A stretch of 64,000 nt of DNA from contig NAJO01000007.1 in the NCBI GenBank assembly GCA_002077065.1, positions 620,001-684,000 of the forward strand, given 5' to 3'. This DNA is from Cryoendolithus antarcticus (lineage: Eukaryota > Ascomycota > Dothideomycetes > Cladosporiales > Cladosporiaceae). Each line of letters starts with the position of its first letter. Position 1 is the stretch's first letter. Shown in pieces: positions 1 through 11,002 of this stretch. The notes below the pieces were generated by a model. That model saw nothing but the letters and a program-made list of their open reading frames with translations. It ran no database searches and was not told the DNA's origin. The translations under genes were made by a program, and so were the position numbers.

Positions 1-757
1 GATGGTCGCAGGACTGCAGATGTAGGCTGAGCGATAGGTCGTTCGGCAAGCACGTATGTATTGATGTCCCTGGGTCTTGGCAGCCTGTGCTGCAGCGTCC
101 GATCCGGTGCTAATTGCGGGATTGGAACCACTCTTTCGAAGTTTGAAGTACCTCGTATGCTTGCAAATGCCAGATTCGGCGGCTCCGCTCCTGCATGACG
201 TTGGCTCGCTCTGAATGCTGGACTCGATGGCTGTGGCTGGTGCAGTGTAGGCGAGCTAGAGACATCGCCTTCGCATCCTTCATATGCGAACTGAGCTGTT
301 GCAAAATCAGCTGACGGGATCTCGCAGGAGTATCAAGGTCACGTTGGCCATACATAGATCGAGCCGTCGAGGTCTGGAGAGATCACCCGGCTGAGGTTGA
401 TTATTCCAATGAGTCTGCGCGAGCGACGTGAGAGCACGTGAGTGATTATGGGATTGCTCGTGAGACCCCTGGTCACTTCGTCGAGTGTCATCATTATGTG
501 TTCCTGACGCAATTTAGTCTTTACTTCCCTTATGATCGGGCTCGATAAAACTTACGACGATGAAATTCAGGGTCTACGTTCTCGTCGCCATGCTCATGTC
601 CGTCATTCTCAGTGGTGTGGGCTAACGTAGAAGTATGACCGTAGTCTTGATGGTCGCCACCAGACATGCTTCCGTAGTGCATTGGCTGTCGAGTCTGTCC
701 GACGTTGCGTGCGCCGCGCTGTAGGCGATCGAGTTGATTAAAGATCCTTTGTTCCAT
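1..757 (-). CDS. Hypothetical protein, 3' part beyond the window edge
   Basis: I do not recognise this protein. Three exons can be joined: 757-556, 503-354 and 295 to the left edge. The first intron (504-555) has a GTAAGT donor and a GTCAG acceptor. The second (296-353) has GTATGG and ACAG. Both are phase 1, and the third exon stays open for about 98 codons to base 1. The predicted sequence is low in complexity and rich in His, Asn, Gln, Arg and Pro, with no clear membrane segment or domain. The start is the ATG at 757, which begins MEQRIFNQLDRLQ. The frame stays open for several codons upstream, back to a CCCAAG that could be an acceptor, so an earlier exon or a 5' UTR intron is possible. 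The open frame created by splicing is the main support. Confidence 0.5.
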
Positions 758-1076
758 GTCGCCTTCTCCCCAGATACTTTCCTTGGGTGTGCTTTAGTAA
801 GGCTGCCCGTGGAATGTACCTTCGAAGACGACTGTCATAGAAGAAGTCACTACTAGGTGGACCAGACGAGGTGAGGTCAATTTAAACTTCGAGCACCGTG
901 AAGCAGGCACGACATGTCTGCAACTTCCAGTCTTCACATCACGCTCGAAGCAGCACTACTGTTCTCGGGAGAGACTCTGTCCCTGAACACATGGATCAAT
1001 CGAGTGATAACCGTGATATGTTAGTGAACTTGAACCAGAGCCAGACAACAGCACATGCAATTGCCGTGTATGTACT
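758..1076. other. Intergenic, no gene seen
   Basis: This stretch lies upstream of the left-edge gene and downstream of the transporter gene. A TACTAAAG-CCCAAG stretch near 779-795 on the minus strand resembles a branch site and acceptor, so it may be 5' UTR of the left-edge gene. Nothing else was identified. Confidence 0.3.
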
Positions 1077-2543
1077 CTACTTTGGGCGTACAGCGCTCAG
1101 ACTCTTCATATACAGCGAACGTCGCTCGATCGCGGGCGTCGCAGGTCTGCTCGTCGATGTAGCGCCGCTGTATATTGGCGATTGTGCTGGTGTCGGGCCA
1201 GGCTCCAGATCAAAGTACGAAGACCCGCTCTTCTCATACTGCGAGACACTAATAGGCGGCGGCCTGGATCGGTTGGTTGAGACAGTCTCCGGTACTTTGT
1301 GGAAGTACATGGCGCCGAGGGTCATCACCGTCCCAAAGAGATACTGCACAAGGTCAGTGTCTGTTAACCTGGGAGTCATCGACAAATGAGATTACTCACT
1401 GCGGCGGACACTTCAGTATCGAAGCACACCACACTAGCGATGAATCCCAGCAATATTGCGAGACCAATTGCCCAGTGGCGAGCTCTGACATCTGTGTATG
1501 TCATCACTGCTCCGGCGGTGATGCCCGAGGTGGCTGACAACAGTACAAGCAGCCATACAACCCAATCATAGCCTGCAAGAAAGTCCGCCCCAGCTGCACT
1601 CCCGCCGTCCTTTACGATCAGACTAAGCATGCCTGCTGGCAGCAAGGAGTACACCGCAAGCTGTACATTACGAATCCACAGCGATGTGCCTTTCACACCG
1701 CTCTTCGTCTGTTCAGTCAGGATGTCCACGTACGCCTCAGCCAAGGTAGACATCACGCAAGTGAATGCAAGTGCCATCAGTCCGACTTGTGCTACAGCTT
1801 CAGGATGCTGGGCACGATAGTCCTCATCGATGCCAGCGTATGTCGCCGAACGCTTTGTCAACTGGCGAGCAGACTTGCTACCGAGTGCCTTTAGAGCCCA
1901 GATACTTCGTGGTGAGTGGAAGGCCGCACCACCTCGCAGATCACTGATCGTCATAACACTATGATCATCCAATAGCAGCGGCAGAAGTACCATCATGCCG
2001 CCCAGACTCAGTGAGGCGATGGACAACCCTTGTCGCATGTCGAGCTTACGGTCGAGGAACAGCCACCCCACCCCAGCAAGCAATGCAATTTTGAGCTGGC
2101 TTGCTGACAAGAATGTGGGTACATCGATGTTCTCCACAGCAGCAAAGGTCAAAATGTTCTGTAGGCAGTATAACGAAGCTGGAACCGCCATCCTCCAGCT
2201 GCCCTGCACAAACACTGCTCTTGCCATCTCACCGAAGATGCCCACTACAGTAATGGCCTCCTCGCGTCTTGTCTTTGGATGTGTGATCAACTCGAACAAA
2301 GCCATAGTCAGAGAGATGACGAGCTTCAACGCTTCGCTGAGGAAGACGACAGTCGCAATGTTGTAGCGCGCGCCGTTGATACTCGGTCGAGTCCGGGAAT
2401 ACCATATCAGAGTTACGAGGGCAGAGGATTGCAGAGCGTACTGTTCAGCGCTGTCAGTATATCGGCTGAACATCTAAGCAGTGCCGTCTTACAGCTGCCA
2501 GCAGACTGTTCCGATAGCCTGCACTCATGCCGCGCCGAGACAT
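1077..2543 (-). CDS. Nucleotide-sugar transporter (UDP-galactose type, SLC35A-like)
   Basis: Predicted Golgi or ER membrane antiporter that would exchange a nucleotide sugar for the nucleoside monophosphate to supply glycosylation. Exons are 2543-2493, 2440-1400 and 1343-1077, giving 452 residues. Introns 2441-2492 (GTAAGA...AACAG) and 1344-1399 (GTGAGT...TGCAG) are both phase 0. The N-terminus then reads into YALQSSALVTLIWYSRTRP, which matches the QNSALVLxxRYSRT signature of the family. The motif FLSASQLKIAL corresponds to the conserved helix that contacts substrate. About ten hydrophobic segments follow, with a hydrophilic loop near residues 190-230. The last membrane segment (YLFGTVMTLGAMYF) lies in exon 3 and is followed by a polar tail of about 65 residues. 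An ATG at 2473 lies inside the first intron directly after a stop codon, so I reject it as the start. The exact sugar cannot be told. Confidence 0.85.
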
Positions 2544-3564
2544 CTCGAGTGTATTGCTGTGCTCTGTTGAGCGCGACTGTGCGTATGAAGCTCCGAAATG
2601 GTTGCCTGGAGAATTAGAGGTTCGAACGGAATACTTTCAAGGGAAAGACATAGTAATGGAACAAGCGGAAGGACCTATGTATGTTGGGCACAGCTTGAAG
2701 TGAGGTGACATTGCTGGTGAGAGTGACCGAGCGGTAAAGAGTTGCCGGCTCATACATGGCCCACTGTGAGAGGCTTCCTTGGTGCAAAAGGCTGTTGAGC
2801 ACATGATAGGATGAAGTCGCGTGTCCGCGGTGCTGCGGTGTGATCCTTGGGGCACTCTTTATAAGAGATTATGAGCCCCCCACCGTGCAGATGGCTCGGC
2901 CGGGTAGTCGATCAAGAGAACGATGCACCGAGAGCAGTTATAGCAGCGACATTATCATGCTTATGACTCGCAGGAGAGTACGAGCGGCTACTTTGATTGA
3001 CATAGAACGCTTGTGCATTATCTTCAATAGCAGAGCCGTAGCCTCGATACTTGAGGATGCCACCCCTCCGTAGCATCTCTTGGTACGACCAAGACCGTTG
3101 CCGAGCGGTTCCGCAGATGACAGATACGATCAGGTACGATCTGACTTCAGCTCATTTTGTCCGACAGCTCAACCTTCCCTAATATCTCCAGCCCTTACGC
3201 GTCCAATATCGCAGTGTTTCCTGCAGCGCATTTCTGGTGACGCCGCCAAAAGCATAGTGATGGCAACGCGTCGTGCAGGCAGGCCCAAGTATGCGGTCAT
3301 CGTGGCTGCCAGGAATTCCACCTCGTACTCTTCAGTGCCGCAGACTGTCCTTTTGACTTGGCATATCTTCACCTCGTAAATCTCCTACAAACGCCTGGAA
3401 TCACTGTATAAACATCTTGACGACTCGAATCTCGTCCCTGATCGAAGGACTGACCTTACGTTGCCCAACGAAAAAGCAACTAACGTTTCTTACTGAGTTC
3501 AGACAATCCGCTTTCTTTGCATCTTGCTCCACAGGTCAAGCAACGTCGATCGCCTCTCGCCGAG
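2544..3564. other. Intergenic, no convincing gene
   Basis: Divergent upstream region between the transporter (minus) and the aminotransferase (plus). Two short plus-strand open frames (2840-3073 and 3080-3379) have no recognisable composition or domain and no clear splicing that joins them. I treat the stretch as promoters and 5' UTR. Confidence 0.3.
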
Positions 3565-5413
3565 ATGGCTTCGGTGCAAACAGCTTCCTCAGGGACACAC
3601 TCAGATGGCCACTCGCAGCCACCGCGAGACCGGCGATTTTCCACTGCCAAACCCATTACAGCAAACGGTAAGTCGAACATGACGCACATCCAGGTGCTCA
3701 GATACTATGACTGGACTGTGTGGCCGTCATTGCTCTTCACAGGGGCTGGTATCGGCAACATTTGTGATCAGCAAACCTAGAGACGACTGGCGGGCAGTGG
3801 AAGTGCAAGCGAATATATCTACTCACCGAGATTGCATGTCTGCGCCCTCCAGGACCTTCAGTCTACTTGCTCAAGACGTATGCTTAGAGCGTTGGAACTT
3901 CTGCTAGATGGCTTGTCCGCAGCAATCAAAAAGATACGTGTACTGACAATAGGCGGTGCAGAGGCCAACTCGTCCGTCCATCGCCAATTCCGCGGCGCTC
4001 ACGAAGGCCATAAGCCACACGCAGGTCTTGATCCTTCGCGAGCCAGCACGGGCGTAGTCTGGACGACCGAGCGCGCTTACGAACATGGCTTCCTGGACGA
4101 TCCATCATCCTGGGCCAATCTTGGCCAAGGCGCTCCCGAAGTCGATGATGATATTGCAGGCTCCTTCGAGCGCCCACACCACATCGATGTCTCCATGTCC
4201 GGTCGCGAGTATGGCCCCACGGCAGGTATCAAGCCACTCCGTGAAGCAGTGGCAAATCTGTACAACGACCACCATCGCAGAGGTAAGGAGTCTAAGTACA
4301 CGTGGGAGAATGTCTGCATTGTTCCGGGTGGCCGCGCTGGACTGATACGTATCGCCGCTGTCTTGGGTAACGCATATCTGGGTTTCTTCATCCCCGACTA
4401 TACTGCGTACAACGAGATGCTCTCGCTGTTTAAGAACTTTGCTGCGATCCCCATCCCACTCAGGAGAGAAGATGAGTACCACATCCATGCTGAGAAGATC
4501 GCGGACGAGATCTCCAGAGGTACTAGTGTGATCCTGACGAGCAACCCTCGCAACCCGACCGGCCGAATGGTTTCTAATCCAGAACTGGCGAAGATCCAGG
4601 ATATAGCGCGTGATCGTGCGACATTGATCATGGACGAGTTCTATGGCGGATACAATTACACCACTGACTGTGACGGGACTGTCGTGTCCGCGGCCGACAA
4701 TATCGAAGATGTAAGCGAATATCGTTATAACCTGATTGCTTCCACGCATCACTAACGCGAATATTTAGGTTGACGAGGACGATGTGCTCATCATCGATGG
4801 CCTCACCAAGCGCTTCCGCCTCCCAGGCTGGCGTGTCGCTTGGATCGTCGGTCCTAAAGAGTTCATCAAAGCTATAGGATCTTGCGGCTCATACCTCGAT
4901 GGCGGCACCAATGTGCCCTTCCAGGAAGCTGCGATTCCCATGCTCGAGCCGACGAAGGTCCGCCAGGAGATGAAAGCACTACAGCATCACTTCCGCGACA
5001 AGCGAGACTACGTGGTCAAGCGATTGAAAGACATGGGCTTCAAGCTCGACTACACACCAGACTCGACGTTCTACCTGTGGCTGAACCTGGAGAAGCTTCC
5101 GAAGGAGATCAACGATGGGCTGAACTTCTTCACTGCGTGCTTGGAGGAGAAGGTGATTGTGGTGCCCGGTATCTTCTTCGATCTGAACCCCAGCAAGAGG
5201 AGAGATCTGTTTGACAGTCCCTGTCATCACTTTGTGAGAGTCAGCTACGGACCGAAGGTAAGCTCTGTATTGATCTTCTGCATCCGACCAGGGACTGATA
5301 TCTACTTCTAGCTCGAGACGTTGAAGCTCGGCCTTGATGGCATAGAGAGGATTCTGAAGAAGCACAACGCATTCGCAGGTACTGCCGGAGGGGACTCCGC
5401 GATTAGCGAGTAG
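3565..5413 (+). CDS. PLP-dependent aminotransferase, class I/II (fold type I)
   Basis: Pyridoxal-phosphate enzyme of the aspartate aminotransferase fold; the substrate is unknown. Proposed exons: 3565-3667, 3953-4710, 4769-5257 and 5312-5413, giving 483 residues. The body is secure: introns 4711-4768 and 5258-5311 are both phase 0 and have GTAAGC donors. Visible features are ANLGQGAPEV near the N-terminal part, SNPRNPTGR at the cofactor/substrate loop, MDEFYGGYNY, DGLTKRFRLPGWR with the Schiff-base lysine (the K of LTK) and the phosphate-binding arginine, and a C-terminal HFVRVSYGP segment. The first exon is less certain. The ATG at 3565 and the donor GTAAGT at 3668 give an unusually long 285-nt intron, and two in-frame acceptors nine bases apart (ending 3952 and 3961) fit equally well. 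An unspliced start at 3832 is the alternative. It is convergent with the next gene. Confidence 0.85.
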
Positions 5414-5510
5414 GATGATGATGGTAGGTTCCTGAGACTAATGTGATGACTTGATGATGACAACCAGCGTTACCAACCACTGAGACCTCTACTGCGTTTT
5501 ACAATTTCCT

Positions 5511-6176
5511 TCACTTTGCGGGTGTCGCCGCGAGTGCTTTCTGTCCGACCTCTCTCAACTCCAAATTCTCAAGCGTACGCCCTTTGCTGTCTTCGCTGCT
5601 TGCGAGTGTCACCAAAGCAGCCCCCAACGCCAATGAATCAATCTGAAACCGATATGGCAGCATGCTCGTCGTTCCCTCCTTGAGAACTGAAGCAGGCCTG
5701 GCCACCATCGTCCTCCACTTCCCCTCATGCTGCTTCTCGAACTCCGCAAACTCCCCTTCGACTTTCCCACGAATCTGAAGAGGCTTCAAGAAACCAGGCA
5801 GCCATCGCTCCTGGTCCCGAACGACCAGAAGACCGCTTGTGAGCACAAAGGTGAATGGGCCGCCGCCTGGGATTGCTGGTGCTAGATGTTCGAAGAAAGC
5901 ATCCCGTGCCACGCGAGGCACTAGTGTGTGGATGTCCATTCCCCCCGTAGGAGCGCCGAGTGCCCAGATGCAGGCCGAGACTCCTTGCAGCTGCTCGAGC
6001 TCCGTTGGCGTGTAAGTCTTGTAATCGGTCTTCAGTAGTACCTTAAGCTTTGGATGGGTGAACGCGAGCTCTCTACGTGAGAGGACGTAGACCGTTGTTA
6101 TCGCTGGGTGAGACAACGCGAATTTGAGGGCACCGCCTCCGACGGTTCCAGTGGCTCCTGTGATGAGGACCTTCAT
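5511..6176 (-). CDS. NAD(P)-binding Rossmann protein (HTATIP2/atypical SDR-like)
   Basis: Single-exon gene of 221 residues. The N-terminus MKVLITGATGTVGGGALK is a dinucleotide-binding GxxGxxG loop directly at the start, which fixes the ATG. A basic stretch follows the second strand (VLSRREL), suggesting NADP(H). The rest matches small fungal NAD(P)-binding proteins of the NmrA/HTATIP2 type, with FTFVLTSGLLVVRDQER at the usual position of the active-site strand and a VARPASVLKEG segment later. No YxxxK motif of classical SDRs is seen, so catalytic activity is uncertain. The gene is convergent with the aminotransferase gene, with about 97 bases between the stop codons. Confidence 0.8.
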   Translation of the reverse strand: MKVLITGATGTVGGGALKFALSHPAITTVYVLSRRELAFTHPKLKVLLKTDYKTYTPTELEQLQGVSACIWALGAPTGGMDIHTLVPRVARDAFFEHLAPAIPGGGPFTFVLTSGLLVVRDQERWLPGFLKPLQIRGKVEGEFAEFEKQHEGKWRTMVARPASVLKEGTTSMLPYRFQIDSLALGAALVTLASSEDSKGRTLENLELREVGQKALAATPAK

Positions 6177-7309
6177 TGTGAGGTGTGCGAGTCTACTTCT
6201 CGTGCCTGTCGAAGCGAGAACTCGATGTACAGTGTCGTAAGCGTTAATTGCCTGAGTGATGTTGAAGCAGCTTTCTTGGTCAAGGTGTTGTTGTGTTGTT
6301 TGTGATATGCTGTTGTGTTTGGAGTGTGAAGATGAGCACTGAAACAGACCTGGCGAGACTACTGTCTACTTATACTCATAGCCGCACGGCCACTTCTCTA
6401 CTTCATCGGTTGGAAAAGCATTGTGTATCGCGGAGCTTGCCTGTCATGAAGCTGTGGCGCTCAACTCGCATATCGCTGCGGCACAACCACGAAGTTCCCC
6501 CGGTGCAACTTTCCCCGGCGCGGAGAGCTTGAATGAGATAAGGACTGCTCCATATCCTCATACCTGGCACTGCTCTAATACTGCGCCTCAGTGTCAACTC
6601 TCCTCATCCCATTGCTTAGCTCTCCTTATCATCGCTAAAAGCTCGCGCTCGCGTCCAATCCGGGAAAGCGCGACCTTTCGTCTGGTGAACACGGCTCCAT
6701 TGATCGCCATTCACGAGTCGTCGGGGCAATCGCAGCCCATAACTTGTCAATGGAGCAACACGTCAACATCACCAGGATGAGTGACTCTTCACGATGTGGC
6801 GAAAGCGCGAGTCCAAGCGGTGTGGCAGGCAACGCTACGGCCCCATTCGTCATAGGAAGCGTCCACGCGCGCTTCAGGAAGTCGGAAACATCAGTGGCCG
6901 CACAAGGGGTTGGCGTAGGCCGGACTGATGTCGTGCTTGAGCTGATATAAATTCACGGCTGCATGTCCAGCAACTCGACCTGCCCATGAGGACCATGACT
7001 GGACACCTGCGATGCGGGGAACACAGCTGGTCTATCCGAGGACAAGATTGACATTGCTCCTCATTACGAAGGCTGCGAAACATTCAGCAGTGGATGTACT
7101 GTAGCTGTCTCTTGTAGTCCACCAGCACTGCACACTCCCTCACGTTGCCCAGCACTTCGTGTACGTTGGACTACATCGCTCTGTACGAGGACACCCTAAA
7201 TTTGTCGCCGCCAGACCTGAGATCTGGATTGTCAGCCTTCTTAAGGTGGCGCTGCGTGAACGGCTGAACGCTCTCAGGCCAAAGCGGGTACGGTCATACG
7301 CGATCTGTG
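6177..7309. other. Intergenic, 1.1 kb, no gene seen
   Basis: Divergent region between the Rossmann protein gene and the short-chain dehydrogenase gene. Several open frames under 120 codons overlap one another on both strands without domain features or a consistent splice pattern. Likely promoters and UTRs. Confidence 0.3.
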
Positions 7310-8373
7310 ATGGCGAACAAAGTCGAGGTTGAAGAATCGAGATTCGGGGAGCTAAAGGACAAAGTAGTGGTCTTGACTGGTGGCTGACGAACATACCGGA
7401 TCTGATGCTCCCTACTGACCACGTCTAGGCGGTGCAAATGGCATTGGCGCGTCGACAGTCCAGTACCTGACCAACGCTGGCGCCTTCGTCGTATTCGGGG
7501 ACTACGATGAAGCTGCTGGCAAGGCATTGGTGGACGCCTTCGCCAGCGTTTCAAACGCGCCCGTATTCGTCCGCATGGATGTTTCCAAGTATTCTGACAA
7601 CATCGTCCTCTTCAAGACCGCCTTGGAAAGGTACAGTCATATTGACCACGCCGTAGCCAATGCAGGGATTCTCGAGCGCGGCGCTTGGTTCGACCCAAGC
7701 CTCACACTTGAGAGTGTTGAAATTCCAGATACTGACCAGGTCGTTCAAATCAACCTCCTTGGTACGCTGTACTTCACCCGCATCGCTTTGGTCTATCTGC
7801 GAGAGAACCGTGTACCTGGTGACGATAGAAGCATTACTCTCATCAGCTCGGCCGCTGGGTTCCGCGACTCACCAGGACTGTTTACTTATCAGGTAGGGCT
7901 ACTTCACTGGCACACTAATCGAGAGGCAGCAGGCTGAAATACATCTGCAGTGTAGTAAACATGGCATCCTCGGCCTCCTGCGCACAGCTCGGCTACTGTT
8001 CCACGATCGGGAGAATGTACGCATCAATGCCCTCTGCCCAGGCATAGTCGACAGCCAGATGACAACCTCTATCATCGACTCGTTCCGCGCCACTGGACAA
8101 GCAATCAACACACCTGCTCATGTCGCCAGACATATCGTAAACTTACAAATCGCTGGACCGGACATGTGGGGTAAGGGGATCTATGTTGAGGGAGGCAGAG
8201 GCTGGGAATTTCTGTCGGGCATCGATGCGACGATGGGGACATGGCTAGGCGATGAGCCGACAGAGAGGCTAAGGGTGCATTTGCAGCACGTGAAGCACGT
8301 AAGCATGCTCCTTGCACGCCGTCTGGAAAGCACGCTGACGCTTTTACAGGGAGCGGGATGGCAGATCAAGTAG
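7310..8373 (+). CDS. Short-chain dehydrogenase/reductase (15-hydroxyprostaglandin dehydrogenase-like)
   Basis: Classical SDR, 301 residues from exons 7310-7379, 7429-7892, 7951-8298 and 8350-8373. Intron 1 (7380-7428) splits the cofactor loop, which after splicing reads LTGGANGIG (TGxxxGxG). An Asp after the second strand (FGDYDEAAG) suggests NAD(H). NAG appears in VANAGILERG, the serine strand in LISSAAG, and the catalytic YxxxK is rebuilt across intron 2 (7893-7950) as YQCSK. Intron 3 (8299-8349) is 51 nt and keeps the frame open, but its GTAAGC, CTGAC and TTTTACAG signals argue that it is removed. The first donor is a weak GTGGCT, accepted because it alone restores the Rossmann motif. The substrate is not known. 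Confidence 0.87.
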
Positions 8374-8645
8374 CCAAAGCTCCGATCATCAGACCGCTGT
8401 CCACCTTCTGCAATTCGAATACTGTATCTGCTGTGCATACGTCACATCAGTAATCTTCCGGGCGTTTGACTAGCTCGGGGATTATAGAACGGCCTGATCA
8501 GAGCACCACTTGTTGCGTGAAGCAATAGCTACAAACCCGAGCTGTCTGATTAGTCTATGGATTGAGTAGATGCAAATCCGAAATTCGAGCTGTCAGCTTT
8601 CGATGCCGTCGTGAGCATGATTCCGACTCAGCGCGGAGCATCAGT

Positions 8646-10463
8646 TCAGCGGATTCTGATGCCTACCTCACGTACTCTGGCGCTACCTTCCTCGACCTGC
8701 GCACTACACCAGCCTTCGAAATGTTGCTCACGCACTGGATCTAAAGTCGCTCTCTTCCTTTCAACCTCGACCCACAACGCCTGGAAGCTGACGTCGCAGA
8801 AGTTGTCGTGAAACGCTAGTGCAATGAGGTACTCTCTGAAGCGATCCCAGTTGCTAATATCCAGATCCGTGATCGCAACGACTAGGTGGCCGACGAACCA
8901 GCTGCGCTCGGGCATGGAGTGTGCGGTGATGCCACCTACGGCGAGAAGCCATAGAAGAAGATGGGTGGATCGACCAGCGAGAGAGGAGAGTACTTGGGTA
9001 AGGGAAGACTTCAGATCTCGAACGAGGGTGTGTAACATAAGGGTGGGGTTTGGGAAGTAGCCCTGCGCGCTTGAGTCAGTGAAAGGCGAGAGAAAGTCGT
9101 TGGAAGCTCGAAAACTCACGCTCATGGGTGTCAGGATATGCAGACAACCTGCTAAGCGACAGCTTTGCGATAGACCAGGAATGACGGCATCCATTGTCTG
9201 CTCTCGACTGAGTTGGAACAATGAGTCAATCACCGAGCAGAGATGACTGAGAATATTCGTCGCCTGCTCAGCCGACTCGCCATCAAGAACTGTGGTGTAC
9301 AGCTTTGTCAGTCGCTGAATCTCTCGAAGAAGATTCGCTGTCGGTACATCCACGCCGAAGTCTAGCAGATCGACGAAGTTGCCGGAGTGTGTGAGCAAGG
9401 GCTGTGCTTCTCGTTCGTGGAACCATCGAGGAGGATTGTGCAGATCACCGTACCCAAGTTGCAGGAGTGATGGCTCGTGTGTCGAAATCATGGAGATCCA
9501 GAAGATGAAGTTCGCAGTCATTGAACATGTGCTCCGAATCGCTTCCAGGCCACCCCGGATGCCGACGGCTTGCTTGAGCCCTGCTGTGTGCATGGACAGC
9601 GCTGCAGTCGTCAGCGCGGACTACTAAGCGGCGATGTGATAAGCTCACCTTTCATGTTGTCCTTATCATGCTCCACAGCCGCTAAGCAAGCGATACTGAC
9701 GATGGTGTGGTCGCTCACACCAGCGACTGGATCTGCAACTCTTTGATTGAGTAAATGCAAGCACTGGTCCAGCAGCTCGCGTGTCCGGATGCTCTCACTA
9801 CCGGTCTGCAGCTTCTCAAGGTCTACGCTACTCAGCAGTAGAGTCACGTGGAATGTTAGTACGTCCTCGCGCACGAAGGGCCACCATAGCTCAATGAGTG
9901 GTCGGCTGGCATAGATGGGGAAAGAGCGGTAGGCAAAGTCGGTCAGATCTGACGGTGTCAATTCCTGCTTCGAAGCGCGCTCGAGTTGGAGATCATTGAC
10001 TCACAGTGGCTCATTAGAGCGTCCACACTGACGTTGGCTACGTTGGTACGTGGCCGAGCATCGAAAGGATCGAGTCGGCCACCTGCGACCGCAGGAGCAA
10101 TTCCCAGGGGTTCTGCTTGTCGTCCAACGAGACCTATAGCTGTGTTGGGCGGAGCTTGTATGTCTGCCGGGACGACGGGCACTTGTGCGGACGCGGCACT
10201 CGACGACTCGCCAGCCTGCTGCAATACAGTGACATGACCCTCGAAGTCACATTCGACAATATTGACGAAGTGGCGTTCGCAGTTGCGACATAGGGGTCGT
10301 CGTTCGTCACACTGCTAGCATTGAGTACATGCTCATTCCATAGCTTCCAAGGGTTTCTCACCTTCACCTTCCGCACCTTGCAAGTTCTGCACCCATTCTT
10401 GCTCTTCTTGTGCGCTCTCCTGGGTATCAGACCACCTGCGAACCCGACACCCGCGGTTTGCAT
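8646..10463 (-). CDS. Zn(II)2Cys6 fungal transcription factor
   Basis: DNA-binding regulator of 535 residues. Exons are 10463-10362, 10311-10005, 9948-9649, 9601-9120 and 9062-8646. The binuclear zinc cluster is formed only after intron 1 (10312-10361) is removed: CRTCKVRKVKC, then six residues, then CRNC, then nine residues to the last Cys. A basic RRAHKKSKNG stretch precedes it. The middle and C-terminal parts are helical, with LTDFAYRSFP and LWWPFVREDVLTFHVTLLL resembling the regulatory domain of C6 factors. Introns 9949-10004, 9602-9648 and 9063-9119 have GTGAGT/GTGAGC donors. The last is 57 nt and leaves the frame open, so it can be missed. The target genes are unknown; the MDR and SDR genes on either side are only candidates by proximity. 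Confidence 0.85.
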
Positions 10464-11002
10464 GTTGGTGTAGCTGAGTCGTGGGCTGTCTCGAGAAGGT
10501 GATTAAGCTTCGAGCTTGGAAGCTTCCCAGCTGTCTGCTTTGTACCGATTCGCTGAACCGCGTTCGTATGCAGCATCCTTGCTAGATAGCTGGCGTGCAT
10601 GTAAACTGCGCTCTAATGCATTGGCAATCATTGGAAATTATGTCAGCTGTGAATGGCAAAAGGTTCGATTGTGGTACAACCGAGTGTGGCTGCAGCTTGT
10701 TATCCGTCGATCTGCGTCAAGCAACAGACTTGGCCCCGATAGCTCTTGCCCGTATGTAAAGGTAGGCAGCTTGAGTTCGACAATTGCTCCGAGGCTGAGC
10801 GTTACTCGCTATATAAGATGGTCTTCCATTCAGCGTCTCGAGTAGACTCATGCTCGAAGCTCGAAGGCCTCTCCGTCATACGTTCAGACAGTACTATCTT
10901 TCACGCAGCCATTGCAGGACGCTTGTTCAACCTCCTGCCCAAATGGTGATACTATTCGACATTACATTCAAGTTGAGTGTCCACAATCTGACTCACTCCT
11001 AG
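10464..11002. other. Divergent intergenic region, no gene seen
   Basis: It separates the Zn2Cys6 factor (minus) from the MDR oxidoreductase (plus), so it should hold both promoters. Open frames present are short, overlapping and without recognisable features. Confidence 0.35.

Noticed and set aside
898..1389. 163-codon plus-strand frame
   Set aside because: Mostly antisense to the last exon of the nucleotide-sugar transporter; no domain features.
3090..3180. tRNA-like A box (TTGCCGAGCGGTTC)
   Set aside because: No B box (GGTTCGANTCC) or pairing acceptor stem follows at the right distance; the same holds for a similar TGACCGAGCGG at about 2731.
4105..4752. 215-codon minus-strand frame
   Set aside because: Antisense to the aminotransferase, whose PLP motifs establish the real strand.
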